DNA of 6,340 bases from Acidobacteriota bacterium (GTDB taxonomy: Bacteria > Acidobacteriota > Thermoanaerobaculia > Multivoradales > JAHEKO01), in contig JAUWSP010000168.1 in assembly GCA_030610025.1 (NCBI GenBank), forward strand, positions 1 to 6,340, written 5' to 3'. Shown here one piece after another: positions 1 through 5,884 of the stretch (its first letter is position 1; each line of letters starts with the position of its first letter). Under the pieces are notes generated by a model. It ran no database searches and had not been told where the DNA came from. It saw nothing but the letters and a program-made list of their open reading frames with translations. The position numbers and the translations under genes were made by a program.

Positions 1-165
1 CCTTCTCACCAGCTTCGTAGCGAAAGGGCGAAGATGTCCGGAGGTACAAGGCCTGACAACCGAAGCCCCCGCAGGCGTACTTGAAGTACGGCGAGGAGGG
101 ATGAGGGCGGAAAACGTAGTAGGTTCGGGCATATTCGGTCTTGCAGTAGAACGTTGGTGAGAAGG
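1..165. repeat. Structured element with 11-bp terminal inverted repeats
   Basis: Bases 1-11 (CCTTCTCACCA) are the exact reverse complement of 155-165. Inside are more pairings that fit one nested fold: 13-17 with 29-33, 47-50 with 140-143, 59-64 with 134-139, 65-68 with 127-130, 69-72 with 107-110, and a hairpin of 76-80 with 86-90 (CGTAC/GTACG, loop TTGAA). This is much more structure than the surrounding DNA shows. It could be a MITE-like non-autonomous mobile element, a REP-type dispersed repeat, or a structured RNA. The HEARO/omega-RNA class linked to IscB is one candidate for the last, but I cannot confirm it. No transposase or nuclease gene is in the window. From memory, similar hairpin-bearing repeats occur as multicopy intergenic elements in delta-proteobacterial and acidobacterial genomes; this is unverified. 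Strand is undetermined. The left flank is not visible, so a target duplication cannot be checked. Confidence 0.6.
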
Positions 166-205
166 TCGGGCTAGGCAGCGAACTTACCGCACGGGACACT
201 AGTCG

Positions 206-460
206 TCACTCGAGGGGTTGCAGGCTCAACGGGTCACGGGCAGGGAGGTGCCGGACTCGATGGCGAGTGACCCGCTCGAGGCGTGATCGCCCATCTTGGA
301 TGTCCTGGGCAATCTCGTGCCAACGGCCTACAACAAGGTAAAGGATCTGATCAGGTAGCAGATAGGCCTTGGCAGCCCGCAAGACATCGTCGGCAGTCGT
401 GGCCTCGATTCCTCGTAGGTAGCGGTCCCAGTAGTCGCGGGGCCGCTTCAGGAGCTCGTT
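206..460 (-). pseudogene. C-terminal remainder of the second M16 peptidase, beyond an in-frame TAG
   Basis: Directly after the TAG at 461-463, the same minus-strand frame stays open for 84 codons to a TGA at 206-208. The translation begins NELLKRPRDYWDRYLRGIEA, continues with TADDVLRAAKAYLLPDQ and LYLVVGRW, and ends in LPARDPLSLQPLE. The DYWDRY...IEAxTADDVxRAAxxYL pattern followed by a hydrophobic VVG strand is the normal last segment of M16 C-terminal domains. An LPxRDPLxLxPL tail is also familiar from secreted bacterial M16 proteins. The stretch is therefore the lost or read-through end of the gene at 461-1723, not a separate gene, and it has no start of its own. Joined to that gene it would give 505 residues including the TAG position. 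It may be a nonsense-mutated remnant, a sequencing or assembly error, or sequence translated by amber read-through. Confidence 0.75.
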
Positions 461-1723
461 CTAGGCCAGGAGGCCGGCGGTCTCCTCGGCGGTGTCGAAA
501 GAGAGTCTCAGCCTTCCCAGAAGGGTCTGTTTGGCGACCTCCAGCTCTGTCGGGTGCACCGGCTGGGTTCGGATTCGACGCAGCTCCTCGAGGCTCAGCT
601 CGACTGCGCGCGCCACCTGAGCGCCGCGGGTATCGAAGAAGATCTGGAAGTCACCCACCCACAGCTCGCCAGGATCGAGTCGAGCGGAAGCCCGGTAGAC
701 GAGGCCTTCGGCAGTTCGGAGTCGACCAGCGACGCGGGAGATGGCACCGGAACCACCCAGAATCTCACCGAGAACCTCCAGGGAGAAACGGTCCTTGGAG
801 TTCCAGGGGATCTCGTGGGTAAACCTCGTACCGAGGGCGACTTTGGCCTGGGGGATATCGGCTTCGTAGTGATAGAGACCCGGCGTCGGGGCGAAGGTCG
901 GGCCCTCGGGAGGCCAGGGAATCGGCCTGTCGGGAGCTGGATCGGATTCCTTGTCTTGCCACCGGGCGATTCTCTCCTCGAGAGACGACAGGAGCGACTC
1001 GACCTGGAAGTCGCCAGAAACGGCGAAGATCAGGTTCTCCGGTTGCCAATAGGTCTGGTGGAACCGGGTCAGCGCCTGGGCGTCGATGGCTGCCAGGCTG
1101 CTGGGCGTGAGCGTCGTACTGGTGAAGTGCTGCCGACCGAAGACCAGCCACTGCCATTCTCTTTCGAGGACATCCAGCGGGTCTTGATTCCGCCGGCTCA
1201 TGCTCTCCCGAAGGTTGGCTTTGGCACTGGCGAGCCGATCCTCCTGAAAGGAGGGTGAGGAGAGGACTTCGAAGAACAGATCCAGGGCTTCTTCGAGAGT
1301 CCAGGTGGGCACACTGAGGCTGGCCGCGCTGCGGGTGAAGCCGGCGAAGGATTGGATGCGAGCTCCCAACTCATCGACCCTGTTGTCGAGAGTGTCGGCC
1401 GATCTGAGCCGAGTGCCACCCCGCCTCACGAGAGCGCCGGTCAGGGAGGCGAGCCCAGCCTGTCGAGTCGGCTCGAGGAACGAGCCGACTCGGAGTGCGA
1501 CCGCGACCTCCACCAGGGGAAGGGTATGGTCTTCGGCAAGATAGACCACGATGCCCTGGTGGATCTCTCGGCGGCGGCCCTCGGCCTTTGGAAGCTGGAT
1601 CTCACGGTCGTCGAAGCGCAACGCGAGAGGACTGGTTGGGATCGAGGGCTGCTCTGCCGCAAACGCCACCACACCGCAGCCAAGCCACAGCGCGCCGGCA
1701 AGCCCGAAAATCCTGCCGTTCAT
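461..1723 (-). CDS. M16 family peptidase-like protein, non-catalytic subunit, cut short by TAG
   Basis: As read to the first stop the product is 420 residues. Residues 1-22 look like a signal peptide (hydrophobic stretch then AFA before AEQP), so it is probably exported. The N-terminal M16 domain is recognisable (residues 58-102), but where the catalytic family has HxxEH this protein has ASLTGALVRRGG, so it cannot bind zinc in the usual way. The C-terminal domain carries GGSGAISRVAGRLRTAEGLVYRA (about 323-345), with the Arg and Tyr typical of the substrate-handling half. M16 heterodimers such as mitochondrial processing peptidase pair one HxxEH subunit with one such subunit, and the neighbouring gene supplies the former. 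The start overlaps the upstream stop as ATGA, with no clear ribosome site, suggesting translational coupling. The gene stops early inside the C-terminal domain; see the continuation at 206-460. Family assignment is firm; the peptide substrate is unknown. Confidence 0.88.
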   Translation of the reverse strand: MNGRIFGLAGALWLGCGVVAFAAEQPSIPTSPLALRFDDREIQLPKAEGRRREIHQGIVVYLAEDHTLPLVEVAVALRVGSFLEPTRQAGLASLTGALVRRGGTRLRSADTLDNRVDELGARIQSFAGFTRSAASLSVPTWTLEEALDLFFEVLSSPSFQEDRLASAKANLRESMSRRNQDPLDVLEREWQWLVFGRQHFTSTTLTPSSLAAIDAQALTRFHQTYWQPENLIFAVSGDFQVESLLSSLEERIARWQDKESDPAPDRPIPWPPEGPTFAPTPGLYHYEADIPQAKVALGTRFTHEIPWNSKDRFSLEVLGEILGGSGAISRVAGRLRTAEGLVYRASARLDPGELWVGDFQIFFDTRGAQVARAVELSLEELRRIRTQPVHPTELEVAKQTLLGRLRLSFDTAEETAGLLA

Positions 1724-3312
1724 GGGGTTGACCCACTGCCGATTGCTTGCAGTCCGGAGACCGACCGTTGAACGTCGGCATCCACCCGACGATAGACGGC
1801 CACGGTTCTTCCAGCAGGCTCGAGATAGCGTCTGGCCGCAGCTCGTACCTGTGCGGCGTCGACCCGAAGCACCTGGCGGGGCCAGGCGTTGATCTCCCGC
1901 CAGTTGCCCATGCCCTGGTAGACCAGGAGCTGAGTGAGAAGAGAGGCAGGGTCTTTGAGTCGCCGAAAGGAGTCGGCTGTCAGTCGGTTCTTCGCCCGCA
2001 GGAGCTCCTCGGCTGTCACCAGCTCTGCCTGGAGCCTGGCCACTTCCTGGTCCCAGGAAGCCAAGAGGTCTTCGGGACTCGAAGCTCCCTTGGTCTCGGC
2101 CTGAAAGGTGAAATATCCAGCCTGGCGCAGCTGACTTTGCAGTGCTGAGGCCGAAAACGCGATCTGCCTGCCGAGGACCATGGAGCGATAGAGCCTGCCG
2201 GAGCGCCCGTTGAGAACGGCTGCCAGGACCTCCAGAGCGCGCGAGTCGGTCTCTCCGAAGGCCGCAGAGGGGTAGAGGACCTGCACCTGTGACGGACACC
2301 GGCATTCGAGGGTCAGGGTGCGTCCGCTTTCAAGGTCGCCGGGAGACTCCAGAGGCACCGGACTGCGGGGGCTGGTCTTGCGAGGTGGGATGCGTCCGAA
2401 GTACCTTTCGGCGAGTCCGCGGACCTGCTCGGGATCGAAGGACCCGACCAGGGCCGCTGTGATGCGCCCTGGCGTGTAGTGCTGCTGGAAGAAGAGCCGG
2501 GCCGATTCCCGGGTCAGCCCATCCAGGTCCTCGGGAGCCCCTTGTGGATCCCATGCATAGGGGTGCTGGCCCCAGAACTCCGACTTCAGCTGCTCGTCGG
2601 CGGACCCGGTGGGATTCGATTCGATGCGGAGGCGACGCTCCTCGCGGATGACATCGAGCTCCTTGTAGAACTCCCGAAAGACGGGCTCCAACATGCGGTC
2701 GGACTCCAGCCAGAACCAGGCCTCGAGCTTCTCCGCAGGTACGGTGACGTAGTAGAACGTCAGGTCACGCAGGGTGTGAGCGTTGAGCCCTACCGCACCC
2801 AGCTGGGAGTAGAAAAGTGAGAACTGACCGAGAAGGGCTCGAGACCGGGCCTCGGCCTGGAGGCGTCGCAGCTGTGCTTCGGAATCGGCAATTCGCTGCT
2901 CGAGATGGGCACGCTTCTTCGACCCAGCTTCCGAGAGCCCCGACCTGAGATCGCGCAGCTCGGACTGTAGTTGGTCCTCTCGGTCGAGGACGACCATCTC
3001 GCTCTCGATGTCGCGGGTACCGACGGTTCGCGTTCCCTTGAACATCAGATGCTCGAGCAGGTGGCTCAGACCGGTCTCGCCTGGCGCCTCATCGGCCGAT
3101 CCGACCTCGACCACCCAGCCGGCTGCGACGGTGGTCGTCTCTGGCCTTTCGACCAGCAGGACTCTCATGCCGTTGTCGAGCTGGATGGTCTCGACTGGCA
3201 CCTGTGCGGTGAGATCGGACGCGGCTTCGAGTGAGGCCACAGAAAGCAACAGGGGAGTGGCCCACTGCAGAATGCCACGCCATCGGGCTCGCCGGCGGTG
3301 CTCGTCGATCAT
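1720..3312 (-). CDS. M16 family zinc metallopeptidase, catalytic subunit (insulinase/pitrilysin-like)
   Basis: The 530-residue product begins with a basic stretch (RRRARWRG) and a hydrophobic segment ending near residue 30, which reads as a signal peptide, so it probably acts outside the cytoplasm. The inverted zinc motif HLLEH is at 84-88: His84 and His88 bind zinc and Glu87 is the catalytic base. The distal ligand is Glu224 or Glu225 in VIREERR. The usual spacing to that Glu is about 75 residues; here it is about 135 because residues 107-160 form a charged, heptad-like coiled coil. The second domain has GRSGRLYRSMV (about 369-379). ATG 3312 was chosen because it puts the signal peptide at the N-terminus; the frame is open further upstream, but that part is not protein-like. 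No strong ribosome site is visible. It is the first gene of a two-gene operon and overlaps the inactive partner by four bases. Upstream of it plsC diverges. Confidence 0.92.
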   Translation of the reverse strand: MIDEHRRRARWRGILQWATPLLLSVASLEAASDLTAQVPVETIQLDNGMRVLLVERPETTTVAAGWVVEVGSADEAPGETGLSHLLEHLMFKGTRTVGTRDIESEMVVLDREDQLQSELRDLRSGLSEAGSKKRAHLEQRIADSEAQLRRLQAEARSRALLGQFSLFYSQLGAVGLNAHTLRDLTFYYVTVPAEKLEAWFWLESDRMLEPVFREFYKELDVIREERRLRIESNPTGSADEQLKSEFWGQHPYAWDPQGAPEDLDGLTRESARLFFQQHYTPGRITAALVGSFDPEQVRGLAERYFGRIPPRKTSPRSPVPLESPGDLESGRTLTLECRCPSQVQVLYPSAAFGETDSRALEVLAAVLNGRSGRLYRSMVLGRQIAFSASALQSQLRQAGYFTFQAETKGASSPEDLLASWDQEVARLQAELVTAEELLRAKNRLTADSFRRLKDPASLLTQLLVYQGMGNWREINAWPRQVLRVDAAQVRAAARRYLEPAGRTVAVYRRVDADVQRSVSGLQAIGSGSTP

Positions 3313-3448
3313 CGGTTCAAAGGAGGGTGCCAAGTTCTCATCCGGTCGAGGAACAGGACAGGCTGCGCAGCGGAATTCGATGCTAGCACGGTGCCCGCCG
3401 TCGGGAGGGTGCCAGGAAGTCCAGTGGTGCTGTACCATTCGGGTTGTC
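3313..3448. promoter_or_regulatory. Divergent intergenic region between the M16 operon and plsC
   Basis: This 136-bp stretch separates two oppositely transcribed starts, so promoters for both directions should lie in or next to it. I cannot point to a convincing -35/-10 pair on either strand. TAGCAT preceded by TGC on the minus strand (around 3380-3388) is at best a weak extended -10. No good Shine-Dalgarno precedes either start. The AGGAGG at 3321-3326 is on the plus strand and has no start codon at a usable distance. The clearest feature is the 11-bp direct repeat listed separately. Confidence 0.35.
3322..3414 (+). repeat. Pair of 11-bp direct repeats, GGAGGGTGCCA
   Basis: GGAGGGTGCCA occurs exactly at 3322-3332 and again at 3404-3414, 82 bp start to start. 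Both copies are inside the 136-bp divergent region. One lies close to the M16 start and the other 35 bp upstream of the plsC start. By rough reckoning an 11-base identity within so short a region is unlikely by chance, though GC-richness raises the odds. Paired sites for a regulator that controls both directions are possible. Nothing in the window identifies such a regulator. Confidence 0.4.
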
Positions 3449-4225
3449 GTGCAGAGAATTGCCTGGTTCCTGGTCAACAGCGTGCAGGCGGTGATCCTGT
3501 TCTTGTGGACTGCCTTCTGGGTCGTGATCGTTCTCGTCGTGCGGCTCGTGACGGGTACTCCCAGGCTCTCGTTGACCATCGCTCGGGAGGCCTGGCTGCC
3601 GTTCGTGCTCCGACTCGTTGGAGCGCGACTGGAGGTGGACATCTCGCCGCGCAACGAGTTCTCCCAGCCGGTGCTTTTCGTCGCCAATCACCGCTCGTTC
3701 TACGACATTCCGGCCCTGGTCGGCAGCATCCCGACCAATCTTCATTTCCTGGCCAAGAAGGAGGTGCGCAAGATCCCCTTTCTGGGTCTCTACGCTGCGG
3801 CGATGGGTATGGTCTTTATCGACAGATCGGACAGCGAGGCCTCGAGAGCCAGTGTCGATCTGATGTCCGAGCTGTTGCAGGAGGGCGCCAGCATGGCGTC
3901 GTATCCGGAGGGCACCCGAAGCCGAAGCGGCGAGCTCCAGCCCTTCAAGACCGGCAGCTTCGTCGCTGCCATCAAGGCCGGTGTGCCGGTGGTACCCGTG
4001 AGCATTTCGGGAAGTCAGCGAGTGCTGCCCGCGGATGGTTTCTCACCCCGGCCCGGACTGATTCGGGTCTCCATCGGCGAGTCGATTCCGACCGCACATC
4101 TGAGCTTGGAGGACCGACGAGAGTTGGCAGACGAGGCGCGGCGGCAGGTCGAAGAGATGCTCGAGCGGGCCGAGGGTCATCCTGCCGAGCAGGATTCAGC
4201 GGTCCAGACACAATCTGAGCTGTAG
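3449..4225 (+). CDS. plsC: 1-acyl-sn-glycerol-3-phosphate acyltransferase (PlsC/AGPAT family)
   Basis: PlsC-family enzymes transfer an acyl chain to lysophosphatidic acid to make phosphatidic acid at the inner membrane. The 258-residue product has an N-terminal membrane segment (about 8-34). It then has the acyltransferase blocks in order: NHRSFYD with the catalytic His81 and Asp86 (H-x4-D), VFIDRS at 122-127, YPEGTRSRSG at 152-161 for glycerol-phosphate binding, and VPVVPVSISGS at 179-189. Length fits the family. GTG 3449 was chosen because it lies just before the membrane segment and the divergent gene occupies everything beyond 3312. An in-frame ATG at 3380 would add 23 residues without domain content. 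No clear ribosome site precedes the GTG. The C-terminal 20 residues are polar and poorly conserved. The gene ends in TAG, and its frame stays open into mobA. The exact acyl acceptor cannot be told from sequence. Confidence 0.9.
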   Translation: MQRIAWFLVNSVQAVILFLWTAFWVVIVLVVRLVTGTPRLSLTIAREAWLPFVLRLVGARLEVDISPRNEFSQPVLFVANHRSFYDIPALVGSIPTNLHFLAKKEVRKIPFLGLYAAAMGMVFIDRSDSEASRASVDLMSELLQEGASMASYPEGTRSRSGELQPFKTGSFVAAIKAGVPVVPVSISGSQRVLPADGFSPRPGLIRVSIGESIPTAHLSLEDRRELADEARRQVEEMLERAEGHPAEQDSAVQTQSEL

Positions 4226-4304
4226 CTCGAGCACTCAGGTGTTGGCCAGGTAGGGCAGTGGGCCATGCTTCGTGGCAGCGGACTGCTGTGCTTCCCGGGC
4301 CCTC

Positions 4305-4313
4305 TGCTAACAT
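4305..4313 (+). promoter_or_regulatory. Possible extended -10 element upstream of mobA
   Basis: TGCTAACAT fits a TGn extended -10 followed by a hexamer matching TATAAT at four of six positions. It would start transcription around 4320, just before the mobA start at 4325. A very short leader would fit the lack of a Shine-Dalgarno there. No good -35 is visible, and mobA could equally be transcribed from plsC. The rest of the 99-bp gap (4226-4324) shows only a weak GC hairpin without a T-tract, so I do not call a terminator. Confidence 0.2.
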
Positions 4314-4324
4314 CTCGCAGCTCG

Positions 4325-4981
4325 ATGGAATGCATGAACACCTCAATGGTCGGTGCCGTTCTGGCCGGAGGCGAAAGCCGCCGGTTGGGGCAGGACAAGG
4401 CCCTGTTGCCGTGGTCGGGAAAGGCGCTGATCCTGCACCCTTTCGAGGTGCTTCAGGAAGTGATGTCCGAGGTCGTCGTAGTCACGGTCTCTGGTCGATC
4501 CTATGGAGATCTCGGCGTCCCCGTGATCCACGATCGCTACGAGGGGCTGGGTCCTCTGGCTGGGATTCATGCTGCCCTCGAATGGGCCCGTTCCCGGCCG
4601 GTGTTTGTCGTCGCCTGTGACTTGCCTTTCGTCAGTGTCGAGCTCGTCAACCATGTTGCGGACTGGAGTAATGAGCAGAAGGTGCTGGCCTATACAAGCG
4701 ACGAGGCGAGGACTCACCCACGGGCTACAGTCGCGGTCTGGCAGGGTCGGCAACAGCCCCTGTTCGGACTCTATTCGGTGTCGTGTCGGGAGCCCCTCGA
4801 AACGAGGCTACGCGACGATCGTCTGGAGGCCTGGCGCTTTCTGGCCGAGATCGAAACGACCTCGGTTCCAATCACGCCCGACCTGGCCTTCTACAGAGCC
4901 GACCTCCTGCTCAATATCAACTCACCAGAGGACCTTCGAAAGGGCGCTCCCGAAGGGGTCCCAGAACCTCCGGGTTTGTAA
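4325..4981 (+). CDS. mobA: Molybdenum cofactor guanylyltransferase MobA
   Basis: MobA transfers GMP from GTP to molybdenum-molybdopterin, giving the guanine dinucleotide cofactor used by DMSO-reductase-family enzymes such as formate dehydrogenase; it is cytoplasmic. The 218-residue product opens with the nucleotide-binding signature GAVLAGGESRRLGQDKALLPW (10-30). It has GPLAGIHAAL (76-85), the metal-binding CDLPFV with Asp99, and ends the fold with LLNINSPEDL (195-204). Length is close to the roughly 195-residue E. coli enzyme. ATG 4325 is chosen; 4334 and 4346 are also in frame and plausible, and none has a good ribosome site. An ATG at 4265 would add 20 unrelated residues. The stop TAA shares its last base with the fdhD start, so the two are almost certainly co-translated. 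A plain nucleotidyltransferase is the alternative, but the fdhD neighbour argues for MobA. Confidence 0.92.
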   Translation: MECMNTSMVGAVLAGGESRRLGQDKALLPWSGKALILHPFEVLQEVMSEVVVVTVSGRSYGDLGVPVIHDRYEGLGPLAGIHAALEWARSRPVFVVACDLPFVSVELVNHVADWSNEQKVLAYTSDEARTHPRATVAVWQGRQQPLFGLYSVSCREPLETRLRDDRLEAWRFLAEIETTSVPITPDLAFYRADLLLNINSPEDLRKGAPEGVPEPPGL

Positions 4982-5850
4982 TGGGTGAAGCCTTCAAGCA
5001 CAAGGTTGCTCCTGGAGCCACAGTAACCGCCAAGGTTCTGGCAGTGGATGGGAATGAGACCCTGGAGCGTGCCGATGTGGTGGCGGCCGAGCAGCCTCTG
5101 GAGATCAGGGTCGTCGCTGAGATCGGGGGCCGGAGGCAGCGACACAGCGTCGCCGTCACCATGAGGACCCCGGGCAACGACTTCGAGCTGGCGGCCGGAT
5201 TTCTCTGGGGCGAAGGGCTACTGAGGCACCCGGAAGACGTGTGGCGAATCGACTGGTGCGATGCCAGCTCGTCGCAGGACCCCAACAACGTCGTGGCGGT
5301 CAGCTTGAGCCCAGGAGTCGATTTCGATGCCGAACGACTCAGCCGTCACGTCTTTACTTCCTCGAGTTGTGGAATCTGCGGCAGAGCCTCCCTCGAAGCG
5401 GTCCGGATCTCATGTCCTCGAGCTCCGATCGGGACCTTTCAGCTCCAGCCGCAGCAGCTGGTGCGGGTGCCAAGCACCCTACGCGAGGCACAACCTGTGT
5501 TTTCGGAGACCGGTGGCTTGCATGCCGCCGGCCTCTTCGACGGCACGGGCCGGCTTCTGGCTCTGCGCGAGGATGTCGGGCGACACAACGCTGTCGACAA
5601 GGTAGTGGGGTCCCTGCTGCTCGAGGAGCGGCTTCCCGGTTCCGATCGCGTCCTCCTGGTGAGCGGGCGGGCCAGCTTCGAGCTGGTCCAGAAGGCCGCG
5701 CTGGCCGGTATTCCGGTTCTGGCAGCGGTCGGCGCACCCAGTAGCCTGGCAGTCGAGTTGGCGGTGGAAATGGGCATGACCCTGGTTGGCTTCCTGCGCG
5801 ATGAGCGATTCAACGTCTACTCGGGTGCCGATCGAATCGAGATCGAGTGA
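4981..5850 (+). CDS. fdhD: Formate dehydrogenase accessory sulfurtransferase FdhD
   Basis: FdhD passes sulfur, received from a cysteine desulfurase such as IscS, to the molybdenum cofactor before insertion into formate dehydrogenase. The 289-residue product is slightly long for the family. Visible blocks are EQPLEIRV (37-44), RTPGNDFELAAGFLWGEG (62-79), the sulfur-relay pair in SSSCGICGR (Cys130 and Cys133), ETGGLHAAGLF (176-186), REDVGRHNAVDKVVG (196-210), SGRASFELVQKAALAGIPVL (228-247) and GFLRDERFNVY (270-280). All expected motifs are intact. The ATG at 4981 overlaps the mobA TAA by one base, and there is no clear independent ribosome site, which points to coupled translation. With mobA it forms a cofactor maturation unit, implying a formate dehydrogenase elsewhere in the genome. 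Roughly the first 30 residues are not conserved, so a later start cannot be excluded, although the overlap supports this one. Confidence 0.95.
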   Translation: MGEAFKHKVAPGATVTAKVLAVDGNETLERADVVAAEQPLEIRVVAEIGGRRQRHSVAVTMRTPGNDFELAAGFLWGEGLLRHPEDVWRIDWCDASSSQDPNNVVAVSLSPGVDFDAERLSRHVFTSSSCGICGRASLEAVRISCPRAPIGTFQLQPQQLVRVPSTLREAQPVFSETGGLHAAGLFDGTGRLLALREDVGRHNAVDKVVGSLLLEERLPGSDRVLLVSGRASFELVQKAALAGIPVLAAVGAPSSLAVELAVEMGMTLVGFLRDERFNVYSGADRIEIE

Positions 5851-5884
5851 CGGGAACGGACGTCTACCTGGAAGTGTGACTTCG

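Noticed and set aside
1..165. A tRNA or CRISPR origin for the folded element
   Set aside because: GGTTCGGGC at 122-130 is only superficially T-loop-like; there is no anticodon arm or acceptor stem of the right size, and no regularly spaced repeats exist.
461..463. Pyrrolysine as an assigned meaning of the internal TAG
   Set aside because: No pyl gene or suppressor tRNA is visible, M16 peptidases are not known pyrrolysine proteins, and TAG appears to end plsC normally; kept only as a test in the findings.
283..1258. Overlapping plus-strand open frames of 179 and 234 codons opposite the second M16 gene
   Set aside because: Translations are low-complexity, Arg/Gly/Pro-rich or family-less. They are antisense shadows of the M16 codons in GC-rich DNA.
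1724..2305. Upstream extension of the second M16 gene to a start at 2305
   Set aside because: The extra 194 residues overlap the first M16 gene in another frame and resemble no protein. The ATG at 1723 gives a proper signal peptide and a four-base overlap.
3313..3335. TGGCAC on the minus strand as a sigma-54 -24 box
   Set aside because: The -12 side reads TTTGA instead of TTGC at the required spacing, and the site would sit directly on the start codon.
3008..3448. Upstream start for the plsC frame, giving a 405-residue protein
   Set aside because: The added 147 residues lie mostly opposite the catalytic M16 gene and show no membrane or domain features; GTG 3449 fits family length.
4226..4324. 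Rho-independent terminator between plsC and mobA
   Set aside because: The only stem (CAGC/GCTG region near 4275) is short and has no following T-run.
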